64,000 nucleotides of DNA, taken from assembly GCF_009720485.1 (NCBI RefSeq), contig NZ_CP045245.1, positions 1,984,001 to 2,048,000 on the forward strand, given 5' to 3'. This DNA is from Cellulomonas sp. JZ18 (GTDB lineage Bacteria; Actinomycetota; Actinomycetes; Actinomycetales; Cellulomonadaceae). Below the pieces are notes generated by a model. The model had not been told where the DNA came from. It saw only the letters and a program-made list of their open reading frames with translations, and made no database searches. Below, in pieces: positions 24,355-33,199 of this stretch. How positions within the stretch are numbered: the stretch's first letter is position 1; each line of letters starts with the position of its first letter. A program made the translations under genes and the position numbers.

Positions 24355-24780
24355 TCATGCGAGGAGCAGGCGGCCGGCGAACCCCACGAGCGACGCCCAC
24401 ACGAGGGAGGCGAGCGTGCCGATGACGAACCGCTCCGACGCCCCCGGGTTGTCCCGCAGCTCGGCGTACCGGCCCAGGCCCTTCACCGCGACGACGATCG
24501 CGGCACCCTCGGGCATCCCGGCGAGGATCGCCCCCGTGACGCCGAGCCGCTCGAGCAGGCCGATCCACGTGCCGCCGCGCAGGACGCGTCGTGCACCCGG
24601 GCCCTCTGGTCCGTCGCTGAGCGTGAGCGGGCCCGCCTGCGCCTGCGTGGTCGGCACGTCGCGCCCGGCGTCCGCGGAGCGCGAGGCGAGGTCGAGGACG
24701 AGGCGCGTGGCGTACCAGCCGCCGCCGGTCGACACGGCGAGGGCCGTGACCCAGACGAGGGCCTGCAGGGCGGGGTGCAC
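24355..24780 (-). CDS. Small membrane protein, DUF3307-like C-terminal type
   Basis: A 141-residue protein with about three hydrophobic segments. The stretch WIGLLERLGVTGAILAG, then AAIVVAVKGLGRYAEL and FVIGTLASLVWASL follows the pattern of the DUF3307 C-terminus (G.IG.LER..., KS..RF.EL, ..IGTL.S). DUF3307 proteins often sit beside SatD-family genes, and here the gene follows the SatD-like gene by 15 bases. Start is GTG at 24780. Function is unknown, and the family link is by eye. Confidence 0.7.
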   Translation of the reverse strand: MHPALQALVWVTALAVSTGGGWYATRLVLDLASRSADAGRDVPTTQAQAGPLTLSDGPEGPGARRVLRGGTWIGLLERLGVTGAILAGMPEGAAIVVAVKGLGRYAELRDNPGASERFVIGTLASLVWASLVGFAGRLLLA

Positions 24781-24795
24781 GCGACGACCCTGGCG

Positions 24796-25386
24796 TCAGC
24801 CCTGCGCGGCCGTCAACAGACGCGCCGCGACGGGTCGCACGGCCTGCTCCTCCGCCCACAGCGCGGCGCGCAGCCGCTGGCTGACGGCCTGCTGCGTGAC
24901 GCCCAGCGCCCGGGCGACCACCTCCTGGCCGTCACCGGCGCGGGCGGCGTCGACCGCCTCCCAGCCGCCCGCCGTGCGGCGGACCACGACCGCGCCGAGG
25001 AGCGTGAGCACGGCCTCGGCGTCCGCGGCCGCCGTGACGTCGACGCCGCGGACCGCGAGCGGCACCGGGCGCTGCCGGCTCTTCGCCGCCTCGACGGCGG
25101 CGCGCGCGAGCACGAACGCCTCCCCGGACGCGGCGCGCGGCGACGGCGGCAGCGGCTCGTGGACGGGGCCCGCCCCGACGCCGACGCTCCACCCGCCGAC
25201 CCGGACGAGGTCGAGGACCAGCTCGACGACGTCGCGCGCGTCGTCGAGCACGCCCTGCACCTCGTCGCCGACGGTGCGCTCGAAGCCCCGCACGAGGCCG
25301 GGCGCGTCCGTCAGGTGCGCGAGCAGCTCGGGCACCCTGTCGGTGCCACGGCGGCTGCCACGCTGGTCGATGGTGAGCACGAACAT
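24796..25386 (-). CDS. SatD-like regulator with helix-turn-helix C-terminus
   Basis: A 196-residue protein starting MFVLTIDQRGSRRGTDRVPELL, continuing FERTVGDEVQGVL and ending in a helix-turn-helix, EVVARALGVTQQAVSQRLRAA (about residues 155-177). The N-terminal pattern (DQRGSR ... R..GDE.Q) is that of SatD-family proteins. The gene probably starts leaderless: a TTGACC-17-CAACCT promoter ends six bases before the ATG. Two CAAGG-N6-CCTTG palindromes overlap that promoter and are likely bound by this protein (inference). It pairs with a DUF3307-like membrane protein. Confidence 0.75.
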   Translation of the reverse strand: MFVLTIDQRGSRRGTDRVPELLAHLTDAPGLVRGFERTVGDEVQGVLDDARDVVELVLDLVRVGGWSVGVGAGPVHEPLPPSPRAASGEAFVLARAAVEAAKSRQRPVPLAVRGVDVTAAADAEAVLTLLGAVVVRRTAGGWEAVDAARAGDGQEVVARALGVTQQAVSQRLRAALWAEEQAVRPVAARLLTAAQG

Positions 25387-25389
25387 GCG

Positions 25390-25434
25390 ACAAGGTTGAC
25401 GCCTTGTGTCGGGACGGTCAAGGTCACAGCCTTG
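25390..25434. promoter_or_regulatory. Double palindromic operator over two divergent promoters
   Basis: Two inverted repeats of identical core, CAAGG-N6-CCTTG (25391-25406, extended to 25390-25407 by flanking A/T, and 25419-25434), have centres 28 bases apart. On the minus strand TTGACC (25421-25416) and CAACCT (25398-25393) are 17 bases apart, pointing at the SatD-like ATG. On the plus strand TTGACG (25396-25401) and CAAGGT (25419-25424), also 17 apart, point at the membrane-protein gene. Each palindrome covers one -35 and one -10, so a single regulator could silence both genes. The SatD-like helix-turn-helix protein is the obvious candidate. Confidence 0.75.
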
Positions 25435-25478
25435 TTCGCCTCCCTCAAGTCCCCGGTCGTCCCGTCCGATGCGAGGGC

Positions 25479-27464
25479 ATGACGTGGACGGCAGCGGTCC
25501 CGACCGTCGCCGTCGGCCTCCTCGCGCTGTGGCTGCCCGGGACGCTCGTCGCCGCCTCGTGGGGCGTGCGCGGACGCCTGTGGCTGCTCGCCACCGCGCC
25601 GGTCCTGACGCTGGCCGTCTGCGGCGCGGTCCCCCTGCTCCTGCGCGGCCTGCCCGTGGCCTGGTCGTGGCCGGTCGCCGCCGGCGGCACCGTCGCCCTC
25701 GCGCTCACCGGGCTCGCGGTGCGGCGCTGGGTCGACCGGGCGCCCGTGCGGCGCACCGCGCGCCCGGCGGTCCACGCGGAGCAGGTCGCCCGCGCCCAGG
25801 TCCGGGAGCAGGTTCCGGCACAGGTCCCGGCACAGGTGCCGGGGTCGCCCCGGCGCGTCCCCACCGCCCTGCGCGTCGCGCTCCCCGCGGCCGCGGCGCT
25901 GCCGGCCGCCGTCGTCGCCCTCGCCCTCGGCCGACCGGACCGCCTGGTGTCCGGCTACGACGTGCCGGTGCACCTCAACGCCGTCGCCCTCGTGCGGCGC
26001 ACCGGGGCGGCGTCCAGCCTCGACGTCAGCGCGGTCAACGACCCGGCGCTGCAGCCGCGCGAGGTCGACGCCGCGGCGTGGCACGCCCTGACGGCACTGC
26101 TGCCCAACACGGCACCCGCCGTCACGTTCCTGGTGAGCGTCCTGGTGGCCACGGTGGTCGTGTGGCCGCTCGCCACGACGGCCCTGACCGCGGCGACCTT
26201 CCCCCGCCGGCCGGCCCTGCTGCCGTGGGCGGCCCTCGCGAGCGTCGCGGGCGTCGCCGTCCCCGTCGAGCTCGCCCTCGGCTCCGGGGGCATGGTGCCG
26301 AACGGCGTCGCGCTGGCCGTGCTGCCGGCGGTGCTCGCGCTCGTGCTGCGCGCCGCCCGCGACCGCACCTGGGCCGCGGCCGGGCTGGCCGTCGTCGCCG
26401 CGGGCGGCCTCGCCCTCACCCACCCGCTGGGCCTCGTCTCGCTCCTGGTCGTCCTGCTGCCGGCCGCCGTGGCCGTCGCCACGCGGGCCGTCCGCACCCG
26501 TCCGCCCCTGCACCCGGTGCGCCTCGCCGTCCTCGTGGGGGCCGGTGCGCTGCCGCTGGCCGCGCTGCTCGTGTCGGCCCACCCGCGCATGTCCGGCGTC
26601 CTGCGGTTCGAGCCGGACGCGCCGCTGCCGCTCGCGAGCGCCCTCGGCGAGCTGCTCGGTGTCAAGGCGACGGGCGTCGGGCTCCCCGTCGCCGCACCCG
26701 TGGTGGTCGTCGCGCTCCTCGCGGCGTGGTGGTCGCGGCGCGTCCCGCACGCGCGGCCGCTGGCGGCGGCCGCCGCGCTGACCTTCGTGCTCCTCGCCTG
26801 CTCGATGTCGTCGGTCCCGGTGCTGACCGACCTGGACCGCCCCTGGTACGGCGAGCCGCGCCGCATCGCCCCCGTGCTGGCCGCGGTCCTCGTGCCCTTC
26901 GCGGCGCTCGGGCTGCGTGCGACGGCGCGCGCCGGCGCGGCGCGCCTGCGCCGGGTGGCGGGTCGCGCGTCCCTGCGGTCCCCCGCGCCGGCGGTCGTCG
27001 CCGTCGCCGTCCTGTGCGGGCTGCTCGGCGCCGGCGCGACCGCGCAGGACCTGCGCGACCGGCACGTCACGGGCCCCACCGCCGTCGCGGGCGACGCGGA
27101 GCTCGACGCCCTCACCACCGTCGACCGCGGACGCGTCGGCGACGCGGTGGTGGTCGGGGCGGCGCTCTCGGGCACCGCGCACCTGTTCGCGGTGACCGGG
27201 ATCGACGTCCTGCCGCGCACGCCGTTCGCCGCCGACACCCCGCAATGGCGGTACCTGCGCACCCACCTCGACGAGCTCGCCCCCGGCAGTACGGCGTGCT
27301 CCGTCGCGGACGACCTAGGAGTGGGCTTCGTGTACGTCGACCCCACCGTGGCGCGTGCCGGCTCGGTCGACCCGCAGACGCGTCGCCTGCCGACCTCCGC
27401 GCTCACCCCGGTCCTGCACGCGGGGCCGGGGACGCTCTACGCGATCACCGGCTGCGCGGCCTGA
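25479..27464 (+). CDS. Polytopic membrane protein, DUF6541-like
   Basis: A 661-residue protein with a dozen or more hydrophobic segments and a soluble C-terminal part. The luminal-type motif SGYDVPVHLNAVALVRRTG and the later DRPWYGEPRRIAPVLA are typical of the actinobacterial DUF6541 family, which resembles GT-C glycosyltransferases in layout; enzymatic activity is not shown. A Q/V/P repeat (about residues 110-125) precedes the main membrane domain. The ATG at 25479 follows GCGAGGG. Expression is probably linked to the SatD-like gene through the shared operator. Converges on aroB with 9 bases between stops. Confidence 0.75.
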   Translation: MTWTAAVPTVAVGLLALWLPGTLVAASWGVRGRLWLLATAPVLTLAVCGAVPLLLRGLPVAWSWPVAAGGTVALALTGLAVRRWVDRAPVRRTARPAVHAEQVARAQVREQVPAQVPAQVPGSPRRVPTALRVALPAAAALPAAVVALALGRPDRLVSGYDVPVHLNAVALVRRTGAASSLDVSAVNDPALQPREVDAAAWHALTALLPNTAPAVTFLVSVLVATVVVWPLATTALTAATFPRRPALLPWAALASVAGVAVPVELALGSGGMVPNGVALAVLPAVLALVLRAARDRTWAAAGLAVVAAGGLALTHPLGLVSLLVVLLPAAVAVATRAVRTRPPLHPVRLAVLVGAGALPLAALLVSAHPRMSGVLRFEPDAPLPLASALGELLGVKATGVGLPVAAPVVVVALLAAWWSRRVPHARPLAAAAALTFVLLACSMSSVPVLTDLDRPWYGEPRRIAPVLAAVLVPFAALGLRATARAGAARLRRVAGRASLRSPAPAVVAVAVLCGLLGAGATAQDLRDRHVTGPTAVAGDAELDALTTVDRGRVGDAVVVGAALSGTAHLFAVTGIDVLPRTPFAADTPQWRYLRTHLDELAPGSTACSVADDLGVGFVYVDPTVARAGSVDPQTRRLPTSALTPVLHAGPGTLYAITGCAA

Positions 27465-27473
27465 GCCTGGCGC

Positions 27474-28622
27474 TCAGAGCTCGACGACGCCGCGGCCCGG
27501 TTCGGGGTCGGCGCTGATCTCCGCGTAGGCCGCCGCGAGCAGCGTCGGGTCGGGTCCCTCCAGCCGCACCGGCCGGCCGACGTCCTCGAGCACGACGAAC
27601 CGCAGCAGGTCGCCGCGGGTCTTCTTGTCCCGGCGCATCGCCGCCACCAGCTGCTCCCAGCGGTCGCCGCGGTAGGTCACGGGCAGGCCGAGCGAGGTGA
27701 GCACCGCGCGGTGCCGTGCGACGACGTCCTCGTCGAGCCGGCCGGCGAGGCGGGCGAGCTCGGCGGCGAAGACCATGCCGACGGACACCGCCGCGCCGTG
27801 CCGCCACCGGTACCGCTCGACGTGCTCGATCGCGTGGCCCAGCGTGTGCCCGTAGTTGAGGATCTCGCGCAGCCCCGCCTCGCGCAGGTCCTCCCCCACC
27901 ACGCGCGCCTTGACCGCGACGGCCCGCTCGACGAGCTCGAGCAGCACGGGTGAGGACGCCGCGGCGACGGGGTCCGTGAGCAGCGCGGTGTTCGCCTCGA
28001 CGAGCTCGAGGATGCGCGGGTCGGCGATGAAGCCCGCCTTGACGATCTCCGCCAGCCCCGCGACGAAGTCGTGCCGGTTCATCGACTCCAGGGCCGCGAG
28101 GTCGCACAGCACCCCCGCGGGCGGGTGGAACGCGCCGACGAGGTTCTTGCCCTCGGCCGTGTTGATGCCCGTCTTGCCGCCGACGGCCGCGTCGACCATC
28201 GCGAGCACGGTCGTCGGCACGTGCACGACGCGCACGCCGCGCAGCCACGTCGCGGCGACGAAGCCCGCGAGGTCGGTCGTCGCACCGCCGCCCAGGCCCA
28301 CGACGGCGTCGCTGCGCGTGAAGTCCGCCTGCCCGAGCACCTGCCACAGGAACGCCGCGACCTGGGCGGTCTTCGCCTCCTCGGCGTCGGGGACCTCGGC
28401 GAGGAAGACCTCGTACCCCTGGGCGAGCAGGTCCTCGCGGACCGCGTCGGCGGACGCGGCCAGGGTCGGGGGGTGCACGACGAGCACCCGCCGCACCGAC
28501 GTGCCGAGCAGCGCCGGCAGGTGGGCCAGCAGGTGCCGGCCGACGACCACGTCGTACGGCTGCTCCCCCGCCACCGTGACCGTGCGCGTCCCCGCGCCCT
28601 CGGGCGTCGCCGTCGTGCTCAC
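27474..28622 (-). CDS. aroB: 3-dehydroquinate synthase
   Basis: Second step of the shikimate pathway: converts DAHP to 3-dehydroquinate, using NAD and a divalent metal. The 382-residue protein has [22 protein letters not shown] (nucleotide binding), [39 protein letters not shown] and the metal histidines in [16 protein letters not shown] at 28622 overlaps the aroK stop (GTGA), giving the usual aroK-aroB pair. Confidence 0.98.
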   Translation of the reverse strand: MSTTATPEGAGTRTVTVAGEQPYDVVVGRHLLAHLPALLGTSVRRVLVVHPPTLAASADAVREDLLAQGYEVFLAEVPDAEEAKTAQVAAFLWQVLGQADFTRSDAVVGLGGGATTDLAGFVAATWLRGVRVVHVPTTVLAMVDAAVGGKTGINTAEGKNLVGAFHPPAGVLCDLAALESMNRHDFVAGLAEIVKAGFIADPRILELVEANTALLTDPVAAASSPVLLELVERAVAVKARVVGEDLREAGLREILNYGHTLGHAIEHVERYRWRHGAAVSVGMVFAAELARLAGRLDEDVVARHRAVLTSLGLPVTYRGDRWEQLVAAMRRDKKTRGDLLRFVVLEDVGRPVRLEGPDPTLLAAAYAEISADPEPGRGVVEL

Positions 28623-29184
28623 CGCTCCTCCTCGCCGCCGTCGCCGACGCGCACGTCGGCGAGGGCCTTCTCGATCGCCTCCGCCACGTCGGCCGGACGC
28701 ACGCCGTCGGTCGGCACCCGCACGGTGGCGACCTCCTCGTACACGGGGCGGCGGGCGTCCATCAGCGCCTGCCACTGGGCCCGCGGGTTGCCGAGCAGCA
28801 GCGGGCGCGAGCGGTTCAGCCCGACCCGCGGCGCGGCGTGCGCGAGCGACACGTCGAGGAACACGACCACCCCGCCGGCGTCCCGGTAGGACGCCAGCGC
28901 GGCCCGGGTGTCCTCGTGCAGGACCGCCCCGCCCCCAGCGCGAGCACCCCGTCGTGCGTCGCGAGGGCCGCGAGGACGGCGTCGCGCTCGAGCGCGCGGA
29001 AGTGCGGCTCGCCGTCGTCGACGAAGATCTCGCCGATCGGCTTGCCGGCGGTCCGCTCGACGTCCGCGTCGGTGTCCCGCACCGCGAGCCGCCAGCGCTC
29101 GGCGAGCGCGGCGGCGACGGTCGACTTGCCCGCCCCGGGCGGACCGACGAGCACGACACGGGGACGTGGGGACGCTGCGGGCAC
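28619..29184 (-). CDS. aroK: Shikimate kinase (frameshifted in mid-gene)
   Basis: Phosphorylates shikimate. The first part ([55 protein letters not shown]) is in one frame; after GVLALG the frame is lost and the rest ([24 protein letters not shown], then [13 protein letters not shown]) continues in another. The break is at the C5 run 28932-28936: one more base restores [15 protein letters not shown]. The 566-base span becomes 188 codons plus stop when corrected, the family length. The GTG at 29184 may be leaderless: TACCCT ends seven bases upstream. The gene is probably intact in the organism. Confidence 0.92.
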
Positions 29185-29191
29185 GGACGGC

Positions 29192-29197
29192 AGGGTA
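29192..29197 (-). promoter_or_regulatory. Candidate leaderless -10 element of aroK
   Basis: TACCCT (TANNNT) ends 7 bases before the aroK GTG, and no Shine-Dalgarno is visible, so transcript and coding start may coincide. It lies just past the terminator of the upstream peroxidase gene, as expected if aroK-aroB has its own promoter. No clear -35. Confidence 0.4.
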
Positions 29198-29215
29198 GCC
29201 GTCGACGCGCGGGCG

Positions 29216-29257
29216 GGCGCCGGTGGTCCGCGGGCCGTGCCACGGACCACCGGCGCC
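29216..29257 (-). terminator. Terminator after the haem peroxidase gene
   Basis: A perfect 15-bp inverted repeat (29216-29230, 29243-29257) with a 12-base loop starts 18 bases past the predicted true stop of the peroxidase (29276). It separates that gene from aroK. Confidence 0.8.
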
Positions 29258-29275
29258 ACCGGTCGTGCCCGTGCG

Positions 29276-30912
29276 TCAGGCCGGCACGCCGCCCCCGGCA
29301 CGCCGCCCTGCGGGGCGCCGTCGGTCGGCCGGTCGTCGGTGCGCTCGTCGCCCGGCCCGCGCGGTGCCGGGGTCGGACCGAGCCCGTGCCCCGCCACGCG
29401 CAGCAGCGCCGGCACGTCGAAGTCGCCGTCCTCGCCCAGGAAGGGCCGCCACGTCGGCTCGTTGCGCAGCCATGACGACGGGTCGGCCGCGAGCAGCCCG
29501 AGGAACACCTCGCCGACGATCGTCCCGCCCACCTGGCCGAGGTGCTCCCCACCGGCCTGCACCTGCGCCTCGCGCAGGACGTAGTACCAGAGGGGTGCAG
29601 GTCGGCCGTCGAGCCCGATCTCGTCCTCGGTGAGCATCGCCGCGCCCATCCGTGCCGCCACCGCCTGGCCCGAGGGCAGCAGCAGGCGGGCACCGCGCGT
29701 GAGGTTGCGCAGGGTCAGGGACGGGACCTGGCCGCCGATCTCCGGCGGCAGGGCCTTGAGCGGGTTCGCGAGCTGGGTGTCGATGCGCCGCGAGAGCTGC
29801 AGGGCGTCGCTGCCCGCGCCGTCCACCTCGAAGAAGCGCGCCCACTCGACCGTCCAGAACCGGGGCAGCGGACGGAACCCGCCGAACTGTCCGAGCGGGT
29901 CCGAGGTGACCGACTGCGGCGTGAACGTGGGCAGTCCCGGCACCGCCTCGGGGTCGGCCGGGTCGGGCGCTCCCACGACCGAGTTCAGCCGGTAGCGCCC
30001 CCGCACCTGCGAGTGCCCGAACCGGTACGCCGCGACGGAGAACTCGACCGGCATGTACGGCCCCGAGCGCCACGTGAAGTGCCGCAGGACCGGCCGCGGG
30101 ACCCCCTCGCTCTCGTCCAGGAGCCGGGCGAACAGCGCGTCCCCGACGGTGCGGCGCAGGAAGTCGTGCACCACCACCCACTGGTAGTGCCAGCGCACGA
30201 TCCGCTGGGCGGTCTCGAACGGCGTCTCGCTCCCCCGCGCCAGGTGCGGGTCGTCCAGCACGCGGTCCATCACCGCGTTGTGGAACTTGACCATCGTCAG
30301 CTGCAGCTGACTGACGAAGGTGTTCTCGTCGTTGCGCGGGTCGCCGATGAGCGCGACCCCCTGGCTGTTGCGCGGCAGGTCGTCGTCGAGGCCGTTCGAC
30401 CCGACGAGGAGCTTGGCCGCCCCCGCGACCTGGCTGTCCTGGTCGTACAGGAACGGGTCGTCGGCCGGGCCGCGCCCGTAGACGCAGTCGAGGTCGAAGC
30501 GCGGGCTGCGGAAGTTGGTGAGGGCGTCCGGGTCGTTCTGCCGGGTCAGGCTCGACACGGGGTCGAACGTCAGGTCGTGGTCGACGAACTGGCCCAGGTA
30601 CGTGTAGCCGGACGGGATGCGCGGGTTGTCCAGCGTCGGGTCGCCGCCGGACCGGCCCTCCTCCATGAGGGCGGCCACGTCCTGGATCTCGGCGTCCGAC
30701 GGCACGTACGGGGGCAGCCGGAACATGCGGCCGAAGCGCCCCTCGTGCAGCGTCGACAGGGGCAGGTACTGCAACCCGCGCTGGTCGTAGCCGTGGCCCC
30801 GTGCGGGCCTTCTGCCGTAGCCCAGGCCGTGCGCGGACGTGCCCGCTGCCGCGAGCTGCTCGGCGGTCCGCGGAGCGGTGTGTGCGTCGGGGCGGTGCTG
30901 TTCGAGCGTCAT
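29276..30912 (-). CDS. Animal-type haem peroxidase family protein (3' frameshift)
   Basis: A 545-residue protein (after correction) of the myeloperoxidase/animal haem peroxidase family. The distal side is seen in [12 protein letters not shown] (about residue 105). The helix that carries the catalytic arginine in animal enzymes (REHNR) reads VKFHN here, with Lys in the Arg place. The proximal histidine lies in [10 protein letters not shown] (about residue 290). No signal peptide or membrane segment is visible, so it is probably cytoplasmic. In the given sequence the frame has no stop and runs into aroK; one more base in the C5 run 29292-29296 gives GGGVPA and a stop at 29276, before a strong hairpin. 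It sits between aroC and aroK, which are normally adjacent. Substrate unknown. Confidence 0.85.
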
Positions 30913-31048
30913 GGTCCCCCAGACCTGGTCCGGCCGTCGCGGGAGCGGCGGCTCGTGGACAGGAGGACCCGGGGGCGCCGGGTGATACCGGCCCGTGCCG
31001 GGGTCGCTGCGGCGGGCGTGCCGCCGCACCGACCTCGGCGTCAGCTGC

Positions 31049-32266
31049 TCAGCGCAGGAGCTCGGGCACCGACGCGAGGTAGGCGTCGAGGTTGCGGCGG
31101 ACCTCCGCGACCGAGTCGCCGCCGGTCTTCTCCAGCAGGGTCTGCGCGACGACGAGCGCGACCATCGCCTCGGCGACGACGGCGGCCGGCGGGACCGCGC
31201 ACACGTCGGAGCGCTGGTGCTGGGCCTTCGCCGGCTCCCCCGTCGCCGTGTCGACCGTGTCGAGCGCACGCGGCACGGTCGAGATCGGCTTCATCGCGGC
31301 ACGCACGCGCACGACCTCGCCGTTCGACATGCCGCCCTCGATGCCACCCGCGCGGTTCGTGCGGCGCACGATGCGGCCCGTCGCGTCGCGCTCGATCTCG
31401 TCGTGCGCCTGCGACCCGCGGCGCGCCGCCGTGCGGAAGCCGTCGCCGACCTCGACGCCCTTGATGGCCTGGATGCCCATGAGGGCGGCGGCGAGGCGGG
31501 CGTCGAGGCGCCGGTCGGCCTGCACGTACGTGCCGACGCCCGCGGGCAGCCCGTGCACCAGGACCTCCACGACGCCGCCGAGGGTGTCCCCGTCCTTGTG
31601 GCACTGGTCGATCTCGGCGACCATCGCGGCCGACGTCTGCGGGTCGAAGCACCGCACCGGGTCCGCGTCGAGCGCGGCCACGTCGTCGGGCGTCGGCGCC
31701 GGCGCGTCCTGCGGGACCGACACGGGGCCGATGCCGACGACGTGCGAGACGAGCCGCACGCCCGCGGCCTGCTCGAGGAAGTGCGCGGCGACCGTGCCGA
31801 GCGCCACGCGGGTGGCGGTCTCGCGGGCGCTCGCCCGCTCCAGCACCGGGCGCGCGTCGTCGAAGCCGTACTTGCGCATCCCGACGAGGTCCGCGTGGCC
31901 GGGGCGCGGCCGCGTCAGCGGCCGGTTGCGCGCGATCTCCCGCACGTCGCCGGTACCGGCGTCGATCGTCAGCGCCTCGGCCGGCACCGGGTCCGCGGAC
32001 ATCACGTCGGTCCACTTGGGCCACTCGCTGTTGCCGACCTCGATCGCGACCGGGCCGCCCTGCGTCAGGCCGTGCCGCACCCCGCCGAGCAGCCGGACCT
32101 CGTCCTGCTCGAACTTCATCCGGGCGCCCCGGCCGTAGCCCAGCCGGCGCCGCGCGAGCGCGGCCTGGATGTCGGGGGTGCGGACCTGGACGCCGGCCGG
32201 CAGGCCGTCGAGGATGCCGACGAGCGCGGGACCGTGCGACTCGCCGGACGTCAACCAACGGAGCAT
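31049..32266 (-). CDS. aroC: Chorismate synthase
   Basis: Last step of the shikimate pathway: converts EPSP to chorismate with reduced FMN. The 405-residue protein carries all three signatures: [52 protein letters not shown] and [19 protein letters not shown] at 32266 with GGGAGGAT upstream. It needs reduced FMN, linking it to the riboflavin genes elsewhere in the window. Preceded by the pilO terminator, followed by the inserted peroxidase gene. Confidence 0.98.
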   Translation of the reverse strand: MLRWLTSGESHGPALVGILDGLPAGVQVRTPDIQAALARRRLGYGRGARMKFEQDEVRLLGGVRHGLTQGGPVAIEVGNSEWPKWTDVMSADPVPAEALTIDAGTGDVREIARNRPLTRPRPGHADLVGMRKYGFDDARPVLERASARETATRVALGTVAAHFLEQAAGVRLVSHVVGIGPVSVPQDAPAPTPDDVAALDADPVRCFDPQTSAAMVAEIDQCHKDGDTLGGVVEVLVHGLPAGVGTYVQADRRLDARLAAALMGIQAIKGVEVGDGFRTAARRGSQAHDEIERDATGRIVRRTNRAGGIEGGMSNGEVVRVRAAMKPISTVPRALDTVDTATGEPAKAQHQRSDVCAVPPAAVVAEAMVALVVAQTLLEKTGGDSVAEVRRNLDAYLASVPELLR

Positions 32267-32323
32267 GAGGGGGATCCTCCCACGTGGCCGTGACCGGTCG
32301 TCACGGCGTCCCTACGGCGGACA

Positions 32324-32367
32324 GCAGCACGCGGCCCGCACGTGGGGACGTGCGGGCCGCGTGCTGC
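32324..32367 (-). terminator. Strong terminator after pilO
   Basis: A perfect 20-bp inverted repeat (32324-32343, 32348-32367) with a GGGG loop begins 10 bases past the pilO stop. It closes the pilus locus and insulates aroC. Confidence 0.88.
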
Positions 32368-32376
32368 GTCCGGGGC

Positions 32377-33198
32377 TCAGCTCGTCGTGGCGGCGCCCGC
32401 CTCGGCGACCACGCGCGGGTCGGTGCCCGCCGGGAGCGGCGCGAGCGGGGTCTCCTCGGTGGGCTCCGCGGGGGTCGCGCCGTCGAGCGGGGCCAGCGCG
32501 TAGACGTACCCCGTCAGCAGCAGCTCGACGTCGCCCTGGTTGATCGCCGGGCGTCCGTTCTCCGGTGCCGCTGCCTGCAGCCCCTTGCCCGAGTACTGCG
32601 TCACGAGGAAGAGCCGCTCGGTGCCCGTCTGGAGCTGCTCGACGAACGCCAGCGCGTTGGGGACCGGACCGACGACCGTGATCTTCAGCTGCACGCCCGC
32701 CATGCCCTCGACGGGTGCGGGACCGGCGGGCGCCGGGGCCGCCGCCGGGTCGGCGGCGCCGTCCGCCGGCGCCTCGCCGCCCTCCGTCCCCTCCGCGGGC
32801 GCCTCCGCCGGCGCGGCCTCGGCGACCGGGGCCTCGGCGGGGGCGGCGGGTGCGATGCCCTCGGGCGTGGACGCGTCCAGGCCGACGATCGTCACGCCCG
32901 TGGCCTCCGCCGCCGCCTGGAGCGTGCGCGTGTACTCCGCCATCTGCGCGTCGCCGGGGATCTGACGGCCGATGGCGGCCAGGTCCGCCTTCGTCGCGTC
33001 GAGCTGCGCGGCCTGCTGCACCAGACGGTCCAGCTGGGCCTGCAGCTGCGCGTTCCGGTCCTCGGCGGCGGCCGTCTCCGTGCGCGCCGTCGCGGCCGAG
33101 GCGAGCGTCGGCGAGATCGCGAGGAACCACGCGAGCGCCGCGACGAGCACGGACAGCACGATCGTGCCGCCGACCCAGGGGGTGGACTTCGTGTTCAT
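32377..33198 (-). CDS. pilO: Type IV pilus alignment protein PilO-like
   Basis: Inner-membrane alignment protein that works with PilM and PilN. The 273-residue protein has a short cytoplasmic start, one membrane segment (GGTIVLSVLVAALAWFLAI), a coiled coil (ETAAAEDRNAQLQAQLDRLVQQ), and a ferredoxin-like domain split by an Ala/Pro/Glu-rich insert of about 45 residues (about 130-175). The second half (LKITVVGPVPNALAFVEQLQT, LFLVTQYSG) is PilO-like. Last gene of the pil locus. Identification rests on topology, order pilM-N-O and pattern. Confidence 0.85.
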   Translation of the reverse strand: MNTKSTPWVGGTIVLSVLVAALAWFLAISPTLASAATARTETAAAEDRNAQLQAQLDRLVQQAAQLDATKADLAAIGRQIPGDAQMAEYTRTLQAAAEATGVTIVGLDASTPEGIAPAAPAEAPVAEAAPAEAPAEGTEGGEAPADGAADPAAAPAPAGPAPVEGMAGVQLKITVVGPVPNALAFVEQLQTGTERLFLVTQYSGKGLQAAAPENGRPAINQGDVELLLTGYVYALAPLDGATPAEPTEETPLAPLPAGTDPRVVAEAGAATTS

Positions 33199-33199
33199 G

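Noticed and set aside
28816..31269. Genuine peroxidase-AroK fusion protein
   Set aside because: The junction lacks a stop only because of an apparent missing base at 29292-29296. A terminator hairpin lies between the two genes.
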